Below are positions 47,738 to 56,137 of a stretch of 64,000 bases of DNA, piece after piece. The notes beneath the pieces were generated by a model. It did no database searches. It was not told the DNA's origin and saw nothing but the letters and a program-made list of their open reading frames with translations. The translations under genes were made by a program, and so were the position numbers. Source of the DNA: a virus; IMG/VR virus record IMGVR_UViG_3300009506_000019, positions 1-64,000 of that record; one strand, 5' to 3'. Numbering within the stretch: position 1 is the stretch's first letter; the number at the start of each line of letters is the position of its first letter.

Positions 47738-47946
47738 CACAACTCAATGCCATCCTTCAGCGTCAACGTTGCGTCGGTAGCATTGAGCTTTACGTCCCAA
47801 TCATAGAAATTGGGTGGTTCCTGTGCTGACCAAAGAAAATTCTCTTTCCCAGCGTCTACATCAACTTGAACTTCAAAATCCAAGTCTTTGTAGGTTTCAG
47901 ATGCGGCCACTTGATCTACTACTGCCTGAAGACTTGTAAGCATCAT
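47737..47946 (-). CDS. unknown small acidic protein
   Basis: A 69-residue protein; ATG 47946 is followed directly by a second ATG at 47943. Acidic, strand-rich (DFEVQVDVDAGKENFLWSA). Overlaps on both sides. Not recognised. Confidence 0.6.
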   Translation of the reverse strand: MMLTSLQAVVDQVAASETYKDLDFEVQVDVDAGKENFLWSAQEPPNFYDWDVKLNATDATLTLKDGIEL

Positions 47947-48134
47947 ATTGACACCCCCTCAAGCAACCACATCTTTCCTGTGTTGACATCAATCCTGACA
48001 TCAGCTTCACTTGCTGATTTGGTCACCCCATCAGTAAAGATGTACACAACGCCGCTGTTTGCCATGACGTATGCCGCACCAGAATACGCGGCGAGCACAG
48101 CATCAATCTTGGATTTAAGTTGGGTGGCTGTCAC
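47943..48134 (-). CDS. unknown small protein, GTG start
   Basis: A 63-residue protein from GTG 48134, overlapping the gene before by 20 bases. It has a helix then strands (AYVMANSGVVYIFTDG, DVRIDVNTGKMWLLEG). Similar in size and strand pattern to its downstream neighbour. Not recognised. Confidence 0.55.
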   Translation of the reverse strand: MTATQLKSKIDAVLAAYSGAAYVMANSGVVYIFTDGVTKSASEADVRIDVNTGKMWLLEGVSI

Positions 48135-48327
48135 GTTCTTTCTCCTGAACTACGCGCTGCGCTTCTTTGACGACTTTGAGCCAATTGCTGGTTTCCCCAG
48201 CTTTATATGTTCTCCAAATTTCGTCGCGCAACGGCTTGGGTACTTTGAACCAATGAGGTTTACACATGAGCATATTGCGTGGAATACGCTCACTACATCC
48301 TACGGCATGACACGTCGTAAACCCCAT
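48115..48327 (-). CDS. small Cys/His protein
   Basis: A 70-residue protein with CHAVGCSERIPRNMLMCKPHWF, a C-x4-C-x9-C-x2-H pattern that I have met in small unnamed phage proteins, followed by KVPKPLRDEIWRTYKAG. Likely one zinc ion. Function unknown. Confidence 0.65.
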   Translation of the reverse strand: MGFTTCHAVGCSERIPRNMLMCKPHWFKVPKPLRDEIWRTYKAGETSNWLKVVKEAQRVVQEKERDSHPT

Positions 48328-48330
48328 GAC

Positions 48331-49713
48331 TTATCCTACTTTAACACACCTGATGTGCTGAGCAAAGGTCGGATATACCTTTTTAAGCCAATCATACATA
48401 CCACAGGCAATATTCCTGTAGCTGATGTGACCTTGGGGTTTCGACCTCAACTCAATCACATAGAAATCTTGTTCGAGATTCGAATACCAGACAGTGCGAT
48501 GCCGATATGCCAACGGAGTCATGTAGAGGAAAGCGTCCTTCTCTGGAGCAATTTCTCTCATGGTGTAGATAGCTTTGGCCGCATTCTCCATGACTTCCTC
48601 AAACTGGTCACGGAATCCAGCCTCCACAATGTCGTCTGGAATTGAAAATCCCAACTCCGTGGTCGGAAGTTGAGGAAATTGCTTGCAACGGCGATGACGT
48701 TGAAGATCGCGATAAGCACCGTAATCAACCACGATATCCCAAATCGTTGGGACCGCAGCCAACTCTTCCGGCACAGGATCGTGTTCACCACGTTTCTCGA
48801 GCATCTCATTGATAAGATGCGTGGCCTGTTCCATGCCAATGGCGTACTCATAGAAAGAACCAAAACCATGCTGACACACGATTGATCGAGCAACCGTCTG
48901 TATGGCATCAGGTTCATTCATGGTGTACGCAAGCTCAACACCATTTTCTTTCACTGGTGCATCTGCGACGTTGTGATCGTACCAATCACTCAAGTGCTTT
49001 CGGCCCAACGCTCTTGCAGCACCGATGTAGTAGGATGAGTCAGCATGTCTGACCAATGTTGGTAGCTGCTCCATTCCCTTTTCTTTCAATGTCCTACCCA
49101 GCTCCCGAAATTCATGAACTTCACTAGACAACAACTTGGTAATGAGAATGGACAAGTCTCGACCATTCATTCTCATAGCCAAATTGGTCTGTGTTCCAAT
49201 GGGGAGCAAATATCGAAGAGCATCAAAGGCGCGACGTTGAGCCACAAACTTATCACTACCCGTCACCTTCTGAGCAAATTCCTGCATCGGCTCCTTCAAT
49301 CGCTCATAGGTAGCAAACAACTCCTCCATTGATGCGATGTAGTGATCTCGGGCTTTGCCTTCAAGATAGGGTGGAATGTAGTACGCTGTATACCGACCAT
49401 CCTCATCCTTGAACAAAAAATTCTGAGCCCTGGTCGATTTCTCCTGATACGCACCACGCGGCATGGACTCAAGAATTTTGCTGGCGAGAATGCTGACACC
49501 TTCAAAACAAATGTTGGGCACAGCCATCTCAGCCACAGATGCATGTCCATAGTTGATAACATACTTCTCGTGGAATTGGGCTGCACCTTCAACAGTCACC
49601 TTCTTGGCAATCTCGTTGAAAGGCTCCGGCGAACGAGCACACTTGGCAAAGATGGTTGCAATCTCTTCTTCCGAGAAGTTGCGGTCGAGAGAATAGATGT
49701 TAACCGGATGCAT
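48331..49713 (-). CDS. ThyX-like (FAD-dependent thymidylate synthase family) protein
   Basis: A 460-residue protein. ATG 49713 has AAAGGACAAG before it. The N-terminal half has ThyX-type INYGHASVAEMAVPNICFEG at about 53-72; the C-terminal half has YGAYRDLQRHRRCKQFPQL, in which QRHR resembles the ThyX signature. It is about twice as long as a normal ThyX and appears to hold two ThyX-like halves. It would make dTMP from dUMP, matching dUTPase and dCTP deaminase nearby; activity is not certain because the signature RHR-x7-S motif is altered (RHRRCKQFPQL). Confidence 0.65.
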   Translation of the reverse strand: MHPVNIYSLDRNFSEEEIATIFAKCARSPEPFNEIAKKVTVEGAAQFHEKYVINYGHASVAEMAVPNICFEGVSILASKILESMPRGAYQEKSTRAQNFLFKDEDGRYTAYYIPPYLEGKARDHYIASMEELFATYERLKEPMQEFAQKVTGSDKFVAQRRAFDALRYLLPIGTQTNLAMRMNGRDLSILITKLLSSEVHEFRELGRTLKEKGMEQLPTLVRHADSSYYIGAARALGRKHLSDWYDHNVADAPVKENGVELAYTMNEPDAIQTVARSIVCQHGFGSFYEYAIGMEQATHLINEMLEKRGEHDPVPEELAAVPTIWDIVVDYGAYRDLQRHRRCKQFPQLPTTELGFSIPDDIVEAGFRDQFEEVMENAAKAIYTMREIAPEKDAFLYMTPLAYRHRTVWYSNLEQDFYVIELRSKPQGHISYRNIACGMYDWLKKVYPTFAQHIRCVKVG

Positions 49714-49897
49714 TTTTCTTGTCCTTTCCACCGTAGATGTAGACATAGCCTACTTCTATGTGAACTTCGTGTCCAGTCCTATCGTGATGCTGAACAGCAA
49801 CGCCATGAGCGTTCTTGCTGTCCCAGGTCTTATCACAATCAAAGCAATGAGCTATGAGATGAACCCGACCACCACCACGATAATTTCTTTTACTCAT
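49700..49897 (-). CDS. small C2H2-type zinc-finger protein
   Basis: A 65-residue protein from ATG 49897 in an ATGAG overlap. CFDCDKTWDSKNAHGVAVQH followed by HDRTGH gives a C-x2-C-x12-H-x5-H zinc finger. Basic N-terminus (MSKRNYRGGGR). Small DNA-binding proteins of this kind occur in phages. Target unknown. Confidence 0.6.
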   Translation of the reverse strand: MSKRNYRGGGRVHLIAHCFDCDKTWDSKNAHGVAVQHHDRTGHEVHIEVGYVYIYGGKDKKNASG

Positions 49898-50345
49898 CTG
49901 TCGAGCCAAATCCGCTTGTCCCGCGCACTGTGTTGGGAAGATTCCCCACCACCTCAATAGGTGGAACAACACGCGAATGAATGACCAACTGTGCTAGTCG
50001 GTCTCCATTGTGAATCGGATGTGGTTCGAGAGTCGGATTCCAGATGAAAATTGACAGCTCACCTGTATATCCTTCATCTATCGTGCCACCCATGACAAAC
50101 AACTTACGCTTGGCAAAGGTGCTGGATCGCGGCCTGATGTCGCCCCAATAGCCTTCTGGCAACTTGATGTAGACACCAGTACGAATATTGACCATTTTCT
50201 GTGGATTGACAACGAAAGTACCACCATCATTCTCAACCCATGTTTTCAAATCATATCCAACATCACCGGGCTTGGCTGGGCCTGATATTGGGTCTTCATT
50301 TGGGCATTCTGGGTGCACACGCACCATTAGCTTAATATCAGGCAC
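49890..50345 (-). CDS. dut: dUTPase
   Basis: A 151-residue trimeric dUTP pyrophosphatase from GTG 50345. All five motifs are present: GDVGYDL at 27-33, RPRSS at 71-75, GGTIDEGYTGEL at 86-97, GDRLAQLV at 114-121 and RGTSGFGST at 141-149. It hydrolyses dUTP to dUMP, keeping uracil out of DNA and feeding thymidylate synthesis. Confidence 0.95.
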   Translation of the reverse strand: MPDIKLMVRVHPECPNEDPISGPAKPGDVGYDLKTWVENDGGTFVVNPQKMVNIRTGVYIKLPEGYWGDIRPRSSTFAKRKLFVMGGTIDEGYTGELSIFIWNPTLEPHPIHNGDRLAQLVIHSRVVPPIEVVGNLPNTVRGTSGFGSTDE

Positions 50346-50853
50346 GAGCAGCTCCTAACAATCCTTGAGATTCTTGAGCTTTGGTAAGTTCCTTCTTCAG
50401 AACTTCCAACTCACTAGCTTGACAGCGCATCTTAGCACGTTGTTCTTCAATCTCATGTGCTGCCTTCATGAGCTTCCCATAAAGCTCGTTCACATCCTTG
50501 ACAAAGATAGCCTGTCTGCCGATATATTGCATGTAGACAGACTCAGCCATGTCCGTGATGATGATCATGGGCTTGTGGTTACGTACCTGATAGAACTCAA
50601 TTGGTGTACCAACTGAAGTTTGTCCCTTCTTCAGCGACCCAACCAAGATATCAGACCGTTCCAATGCCACCATGTTGATGTCGTGAATGTACGCTGCGAT
50701 GTCAGCGTCCACATTGCGAAACTTGAATGGAGCACATGGATCAAAGAATGCCAACTCTTTGTTGACATCACATAGAGCAAGTAGCTCTTCCTTCCAAGAT
50801 GCACCCTTGTCCTTTTCATAATCGATAGGACCGGCCATGTAACAAATGATCAT
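50338..50853 (-). CDS. nucleoside 2-deoxyribosyltransferase-like protein
   Basis: A 171-residue protein. MIICYMAGPID at the N-terminus, ADIAAYIHDINMVALERSDI and KGQTSVGTPIEFYQVRNHK fit the NDT fold, in which a Glu attacks deoxyribose. The C-terminal 50 residues form an added coiled coil. It may remodel or degrade nucleotides of the host pool. Family moderately sure; substrate unknown. Confidence 0.65.
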   Translation of the reverse strand: MIICYMAGPIDYEKDKGASWKEELLALCDVNKELAFFDPCAPFKFRNVDADIAAYIHDINMVALERSDILVGSLKKGQTSVGTPIEFYQVRNHKPMIIITDMAESVYMQYIGRQAIFVKDVNELYGKLMKAAHEIEEQRAKMRCQASELEVLKKELTKAQESQGLLGAARA

Positions 50854-51419
50854 TTTCTCAATCCCACTATTTTGGCCAGTGAAGCAGCAGCTTGCACCAG
50901 GTCTGAATTAATGACCGTATAATACGGTATGTTGTATTGGAATATCACCTTCTCCATCTGATCGATCATCTTGTCCTGTTTCTCGATCTTCAGCGACAAT
51001 TTGTCTAGTTCATCTTGGTCATCGCGCATTCGATGCTCTGCACGCAGACGTAGATGTTCCCCGATTACCTTAATGAAACAACCGTCGTCTTCGGTACCAG
51101 CCAACTGGTTGTCCAACATCCATTTGACTTGGCCGTCAAAACGAGGACAGCTATCAAGAAAGATTAACTCTGACCCTTGCCCGCGCCTCTTATTGATCAT
51201 CTTGAGTATCTCTTCTCTCATCCGATCTTCGAATGGAAAGAGATTACCCTGAGCCATATGCTCCAACTCCACCTCTGTAGATAGACGCCTTGCAATGTCA
51301 CCGGTCTTGACATGTGCAATGATTTCCTTGCTGGATTGCACCAATGTCTCTATGAGAGTGCTCTTACCAGAACATGGAACACCAAAGACACCAATGATTC
51401 TTCCAGATCGTCGCTTCAT
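50850..51419 (-). CDS. P-loop nucleotide kinase-like protein
   Basis: A 189-residue protein with Walker A GVPCSGKST at 13-21 and an adenylate-kinase-like layout: KTGDIARRLSTE near 38, a helical lid region, and FLDSCPRFDGQVKWM near 87, analogous to the DGFPR-type motif of adenylate kinases. It probably phosphorylates a (deoxy)nucleoside monophosphate. Which base is not clear. Confidence 0.75.
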   Translation of the reverse strand: MKRRSGRIIGVFGVPCSGKSTLIETLVQSSKEIIAHVKTGDIARRLSTEVELEHMAQGNLFPFEDRMREEILKMINKRRGQGSELIFLDSCPRFDGQVKWMLDNQLAGTEDDGCFIKVIGEHLRLRAEHRMRDDQDELDKLSLKIEKQDKMIDQMEKVIFQYNIPYYTVINSDLVQAAASLAKIVGLRK

Positions 51420-54049
51420 GCTGCAAGCCTCTTGTGTAACGAACCTAAATCAGAGAAGGTAGAACAATCAGTAATGCGGAGATGAGAGCTGCCTGGATCG
51501 ATATGAAGCTTGGCATTCACCTGAAAATCTGATACACCACCACGCCTCTTACCTATGATGACCTTCCGATTCCCTTTGGCTTCGCCATCTTCCGCAATCT
51601 TCTTTTTGCTCTTTACTTCAATATAAACAAAGTTGTCACAATCCTGAATAATCTGATACGAGCCAGCGATTTTATGCTGACCCTGTGCCATCTTATCACG
51701 ATTGAGCTGTGCAATGATAATGGCTGGCAGGCCCATGTCACCGACCACCCGATTAATGATCATCTTCGATGCGTGACCAATAACCTGTTCTCTACTCCAT
51801 CTTTCCTGACCAGGTGCCGTGGTAATGAGCTGGATGTAATCCCAAATTACCGCCTGAATACCATACTTCCACCGATACTCATCAATGATGGCGATAATTT
51901 CATCAATGTGGCCATATGCTGGTTTTGCACAATAGTATCCGGATTTTGCTATCTTCTCACGTGCTTTCCGGATCTCCTCTGCTTCTTTTTGGCTCAAAAG
52001 GCCAGACTGCATTCTACTGTTGTCGATACCAGTCATGATCGATGCAAGACGCATCGTATTATCACGACTGTACATCTCTTGGCCAATCCACAGTGTCTTT
52101 ACTTCAGCATCTACAGCCAGACACTTGAGAATGTTCATGCCAAGCAATGATTTTCCAGATCCAGAATCACCACCTATGACAGTGTAGTGCCGCTGGATTC
52201 CTCCAAGCACCAAATCAACAGACGGCATGTGGTGAAAGCTGTGTCCAATGATTAAGTTACCACCTGACTTGCTGCGTTCTTTGACCTCGTTGTAAAACTC
52301 GTCTGCCAACTCTTGTGGTGTGCGAGCCTGGGGACGAGCAGACGATGACGTAGAAATGAGCTGGCTACGGTGTGTCTCTACTATCTCCACAAAATCCTGT
52401 GATAGATCACGCGATGCTGTAATGAGACCACTAGCCTGCTCGGAAGCAGAACGCCTACGCCACATGTCCAATACTATCTCTGACGCAGCAATCTCGGTGT
52501 ACTTCAAAGAAAGGTCAAACATCTGCGCCACAACAGTAGGCAGCTCTGGATTTGGATGTTGAGCCATGGCCTCATCCAACACTGCCTGTGGCGTATAATT
52601 ATCACCGTACTTGTCTGCGGCATCGATGCAGGCATTGTATAATCGTCTATAATGCGAAATGGTAAATGCTCTCTCTATAATACCAGCAGCTCTTGCAGCA
52701 GCTAAAGCAGATGGATTCTCCATACACATGACCACGAGCGCTCTCTCAGCTTCAGTATTGAATAATTCACTGAATTGCGCTTTAATCTCAGCCACATAAT
52801 CAATCACAGCTTCTTTGGTGCTGTTGATCAACTTGGCCAAGTAATCTGCAGCCATGTCCAACTGAATTCCTGATGCCTTGGTCAGGAAATCACGAAGGTC
52901 TGTGAACAGAGTCTCTTTTTCTGTGTATGATAGGGTTCCGTCTGCTGAACCAGTAAATTTCGTGCGGATGTAATGTTCGACCGGAAGCTCTGTCTTACTG
53001 AGCATGGCATATACTGCTTCATCGCCACCCTCTTTCCACACATCGTGTGGGTCCATATCTACTTCTGGTCGCGCTACCAGTATCAGAGCCTCACCAATAC
53101 GACGTGGCTTACTGACCAATTCGAGTGATTTCAACCACCCAGATTGATCACCATCATAACAAGCTATGATCTTTTTCAGCTTGAATTCAGAAAGAAACTC
53201 TATCTGCTTATCTGTAATAGCTGCGGTCATACAGCCAGCAGCCTTCAATGCAATGGAATCTCGAAATCCCTCCACCACTACCAGCGTGCCATCGTTTGTG
53301 CGGATATTCTTACGAGCAACATGCATTCCATACATAACAGTTGGGTCATGTAATGGGTGCGTAGATTTGTTGCCCATATATGGAGCTTTGTCCCCACCAA
53401 GCTGCTTGGTGTAAAATCCAATGACCTCTGACTTGTGGTTGTGAATCGGATAGATTATGGCGTTGTTGAACAAATCTTTACGATAGAACTCGAGCTTCTC
53501 AATATCTTCTTGTGAGAGCGCTATTTGCTTCGATAAATGAGCAACCAGCACATCTTTGTCTGGACAGTAGCCGACCTGGTATGGAGCAATTTGATCAAGA
53601 GTGAATCCAGACCGAGACATGTAATCGTCACGAATCTGAATGTTCTCTCTCAGCAGTTGATGCATATATTCTGCTGCAAGATTGTTGATTTGTACGTACC
53701 GAGATCTTGCTATTTCTTCTGGTGAGGGGTCTTTGTAGAATGGTGTGAGGTCGAGCTTGAATCTATCTGCGACGTGTTGGACGGACTCAATGAAAGAGAG
53801 ATTGTGCCAGAGCTGCGCCCAGGCAAATATGTCTCCGCTATGTTGCTCCCCTCCCCAATCCTTGAATCGATTTCCACTAACTTTGAAGGAGGGATTGTCT
53901 TCGTCGCGGAACGGAGACGTACAGACGTAAGTATTATTTGATTCTTCTTTCCATTCGACATCGCCCACATCCTCATCGATTACCTGCATTAGGTCAGAGT
54001 TTTCTCTGACGTATTCCTTAGCTCCCTGTAGGTTGCTGAATTTTCTCAT
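51416..54049 (-). CDS. fused DNA primase-helicase
   Basis: An 877-residue replication protein. N-terminal primase: a CHC2-like zone (YVCTSPFRDEDNPSFKVSGN, DWGGEQHSGDIFAW, 41-77) that has lost the zinc cysteines, then a TOPRIM domain with VVVEGFRDS at 257-265 and ACYDGDQSG at 296-304. C-terminal DnaB-type helicase: Walker A GGDSGSGKS at 626-634, VIWDYIQLI as Walker B and QLNRDKM as motif H3. Like T7 gp4 in plan, but longer in the linker. Makes primers and unwinds DNA for the PolIII-type polymerase. Confidence 0.9.
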   Translation of the reverse strand: MRKFSNLQGAKEYVRENSDLMQVIDEDVGDVEWKEESNNTYVCTSPFRDEDNPSFKVSGNRFKDWGGEQHSGDIFAWAQLWHNLSFIESVQHVADRFKLDLTPFYKDPSPEEIARSRYVQINNLAAEYMHQLLRENIQIRDDYMSRSGFTLDQIAPYQVGYCPDKDVLVAHLSKQIALSQEDIEKLEFYRKDLFNNAIIYPIHNHKSEVIGFYTKQLGGDKAPYMGNKSTHPLHDPTVMYGMHVARKNIRTNDGTLVVVEGFRDSIALKAAGCMTAAITDKQIEFLSEFKLKKIIACYDGDQSGWLKSLELVSKPRRIGEALILVARPEVDMDPHDVWKEGGDEAVYAMLSKTELPVEHYIRTKFTGSADGTLSYTEKETLFTDLRDFLTKASGIQLDMAADYLAKLINSTKEAVIDYVAEIKAQFSELFNTEAERALVVMCMENPSALAAARAAGIIERAFTISHYRRLYNACIDAADKYGDNYTPQAVLDEAMAQHPNPELPTVVAQMFDLSLKYTEIAASEIVLDMWRRRSASEQASGLITASRDLSQDFVEIVETHRSQLISTSSSARPQARTPQELADEFYNEVKERSKSGGNLIIGHSFHHMPSVDLVLGGIQRHYTVIGGDSGSGKSLLGMNILKCLAVDAEVKTLWIGQEMYSRDNTMRLASIMTGIDNSRMQSGLLSQKEAEEIRKAREKIAKSGYYCAKPAYGHIDEIIAIIDEYRWKYGIQAVIWDYIQLITTAPGQERWSREQVIGHASKMIINRVVGDMGLPAIIIAQLNRDKMAQGQHKIAGSYQIIQDCDNFVYIEVKSKKKIAEDGEAKGNRKVIIGKRRGGVSDFQVNAKLHIDPGSSHLRITDCSTFSDLGSLHKRLAA

Positions 54050-54855
54050 GATAGCTTCACCTTATCGAACTCTGCTCTATTCTCTTCACCCACAGCAGCT
54101 TTTTCTTCCACTTTATCCCAATCAATCTCCTCACCGACAGTAACCATTTCCTTCATTTTGCTGATTACAAGCTCAGAATATGCATCCAATTCGCTGAGTT
54201 CATCAAGCTCAACTTTTTGAAACGCACGCTCTTTATTTATTATGCCACGAAGGTAATCAGTGGAGTGCTGTCGTATGTTGAAAACTTTGTCCATACATTC
54301 TTGGACGAAACTGAGACTACAATCCCTCGTAAATTCGAAGATGTGGTAAAGAGAAGTGAAGTTGAAATCTGCAACCAACCAACTGGTCACCAATTCATAC
54401 ATCTCTGTATAAGCTGGTTCTAATTGATCAATGTGATGGGGATATACTGCTAGCTTTGAACGAGGAAATTGAATCATCTCTTTCCAAAACTCGACATCAT
54501 CAAACACAGCCAGCTTAAACCAATCAATGTCCTTGCGGCGAGCAGCTCCGGACGCAATAGTGCCACGCTCCCATTCCGGTGGTGCGGTACCTTTTTTGGG
54601 TTTTGCTTTAAATTGGGTTGAAGTACGACGAAGTATGCCCTGAAATATCTGATCTGTGTGTTGGTAGTATGCAGCCTTTTCCCAATGAATGCGATTATAC
54701 TGTCCCCTCAATCTATCTACCCATGCCGTCAGACTCTCAGTACCACGATGTGAGAAACACATCTCATACACATTGTCACGCAGCTGGCGTGCACCACTGC
54801 TCATAGTGAGATTAAATGGTGGGCTGTTCAACAGCTGCGCAATGTGGCTATCCAT
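54046..54855 (-). CDS. unknown protein upstream of the primase-helicase
   Basis: A 269-residue protein ending in an ATGA overlap with the primase-helicase start. Helical and acidic, Trp/Tyr-rich in the centre, with an acidic coiled-coil C-terminus. Position suggests a helicase loader or primase cofactor, but no P-loop or other motif is seen. Not recognised. Confidence 0.65.
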   Translation of the reverse strand: MDSHIAQLLNSPPFNLTMSSGARQLRDNVYEMCFSHRGTESLTAWVDRLRGQYNRIHWEKAAYYQHTDQIFQGILRRTSTQFKAKPKKGTAPPEWERGTIASGAARRKDIDWFKLAVFDDVEFWKEMIQFPRSKLAVYPHHIDQLEPAYTEMYELVTSWLVADFNFTSLYHIFEFTRDCSLSFVQECMDKVFNIRQHSTDYLRGIINKERAFQKVELDELSELDAYSELVISKMKEMVTVGEEIDWDKVEEKAAVGEENRAEFDKVKLS

Positions 54856-55084
54856 CTATCTTTTTCTGTGCCCAAAAAGGTGGTCTGCTATAAATCTCCT
54901 CATCAGAGGACGGCTGCGGTGGTTTTAGTAGTTTCTTCTTTTCGACTGGAATGGTGGTCTGCGCAACAGCATCGAGTATCAATCGTGATACCCACTGGCT
55001 GGCCTGCAGATCGTGCTCACGACAAAATCCCATCATCTTCTGATGAACATCATCAGAAAGATGAATGACCTTACCACCAGACAT
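54848..55084 (-). CDS. ribbon-helix-helix regulator
   Basis: A 78-residue protein; ATG 55084 follows CGGAGGTAAA. Residues 4-42 form a strand KVIHLSDDVHQKM and helices (MGFCREHDLQASQWVSRLIL), typical of ribbon-helix-helix DNA-binding dimers; the rest is a polar tail. Directly upstream, 55104-55138, are two copies of CTATAGTT, a likely operator for autoregulation. Confidence 0.65.
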   Translation of the reverse strand: MSGGKVIHLSDDVHQKMMGFCREHDLQASQWVSRLILDAVAQTTIPVEKKKLLKPPQPSSDEEIYSRPPFWAQKKIDG

Positions 55085-55103
55085 TTTACCTCCGATGAAC
55101 CTT

Positions 55104-55138
55104 CTATAGTTGGCTTTGCTTAAAAGTTAACTATAGTT
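55104..55138. promoter_or_regulatory. repeated CTATAGTT operator candidate
   Basis: CTATAGTT occurs at 55104-55111 and 55131-55138, same orientation, 27 bases apart. The right copy is inside the perfect palindrome AACTATAGTT (55129-55138). They sit in the 46-base gap just upstream of the ribbon-helix-helix gene, where its product could bind. Confidence 0.5.
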
Positions 55139-55520
55139 CCACCATCCAACGAGGGTTGAATGGAATGTCGGTCATTTGAATTTCTTGAGTTCTATGAACG
55201 TAATAAGATCTGGTGCCGTTTCTTGCTAAATCATGCGCAAAAAACAACAAACCAAATCTACCTTGACGAAACGAATAGGGCTCAGCCAACCGCCAGACAT
55301 TGGAATACAAAATTTTGACCAAAACTCTTTTTCTTGCTGCCCTACGAATAAGAGTGACAATCTCGGCCTCTTGAAGATAGGTAGCTCGCTCTACTGGCTT
55401 TTTCAGCTCTTCTACTTCAGTGGTTTCTTCCTCTGGTAGCGGCTCTTTTTGAAAGAATGGTAGCTTGGGAAGCTTCAGCTTCCGCACAACCGACTTGATT
55501 CGTTCAAATAGGCCAGCCAT
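55131..55520 (-). CDS. WYL-like domain protein
   Basis: A 129-residue protein. After a polar N-terminal half (Lys/Pro/Glu-rich, 1-50), residues 53-129 resemble a WYL domain: EIVTLIRRAARKRVLVKILY, RLAEPYSF, LLFFAHDL, NGTRSYYVHRTQEIQMTDIP. WYL domains are ligand-sensing parts of regulators. There is no DNA-binding part here. It lies between the ribbon-helix-helix gene and the Dam-type methylase. Confidence 0.6.
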   Translation of the reverse strand: MAGLFERIKSVVRKLKLPKLPFFQKEPLPEEETTEVEELKKPVERATYLQEAEIVTLIRRAARKRVLVKILYSNVWRLAEPYSFRQGRFGLLFFAHDLARNGTRSYYVHRTQEIQMTDIPFNPRWMVEL

Positions 55521-56137
55521 TATGCCGCCTCTCTTCTTCCATCTGCATAGATATAATGCGTAATTTGTTTTTCCTTGGATTTGACGTTTCGCACTGGAAG
55601 CTGACCAAACCTATGGATATAGTCTTCCTTCCAGTTCCAAATCGACTGGTACGTTCTACCAAGATAATATGGCCTATACACAATGAGCGAATGTGGTAAA
55701 TCTGAAGTTGTGCCGTAGTTGCCTTTTTTATCGGGGTGTGGCAACCAGAATTTGAGCCTACCGCTAACATGACGAACCTCAGCCGCCTTGTCCCAGACCC
55801 AATCGCTCCAATATTTTACATCCGTGCATGTGTGCACTAAAGCAGTAACCGTGATGCCTTTTTGACTCTCGAGCCAACACTTCTCCAAAAACAATGGTAC
55901 CATACCACGACTATATGGTGGATTCAACCATACACTAATACCCATCTTGTGCCAAATCTGCGCAAGAGAGTTCTGTTCTTTAGTTATGTAGGTGTCACAC
56001 TTCGTATTGAACGCAGCAGCTGCCGCGTCAAAAGCGTAGCGAAACTCGTAATCGCAAATCTGAAAGAAGTCTGGACAGGTCTCGTAATATTCCTTGCCCC
56101 CGCCAGGCGTTCTATCTTTCCCCTTCTGGTGTCCCAT
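55520..56137 (-). CDS. Dam-type DNA N6-adenine methyltransferase
   Basis: A 205-residue protein of the phage Dam family: YETCPDFFQICDYEFRYAFD with FDAAA at 36-40, catalytic NPPY at 72-75 (SVWLNPPYSRG), and a GRLKFW motif near residue 125. Such enzymes methylate adenine, often at GATC, and protect phage DNA from restriction. If the DNA contains 2-aminoadenine the substrate would need a second look. Its start overlaps the dCTP deaminase by 26 bases. Confidence 0.8.
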   Translation of the reverse strand: MGHQKGKDRTPGGGKEYYETCPDFFQICDYEFRYAFDAAAAAFNTKCDTYITKEQNSLAQIWHKMGISVWLNPPYSRGMVPLFLEKCWLESQKGITVTALVHTCTDVKYWSDWVWDKAAEVRHVSGRLKFWLPHPDKKGNYGTTSDLPHSLIVYRPYYLGRTYQSIWNWKEDYIHRFGQLPVRNVKSKEKQITHYIYADGRREAA

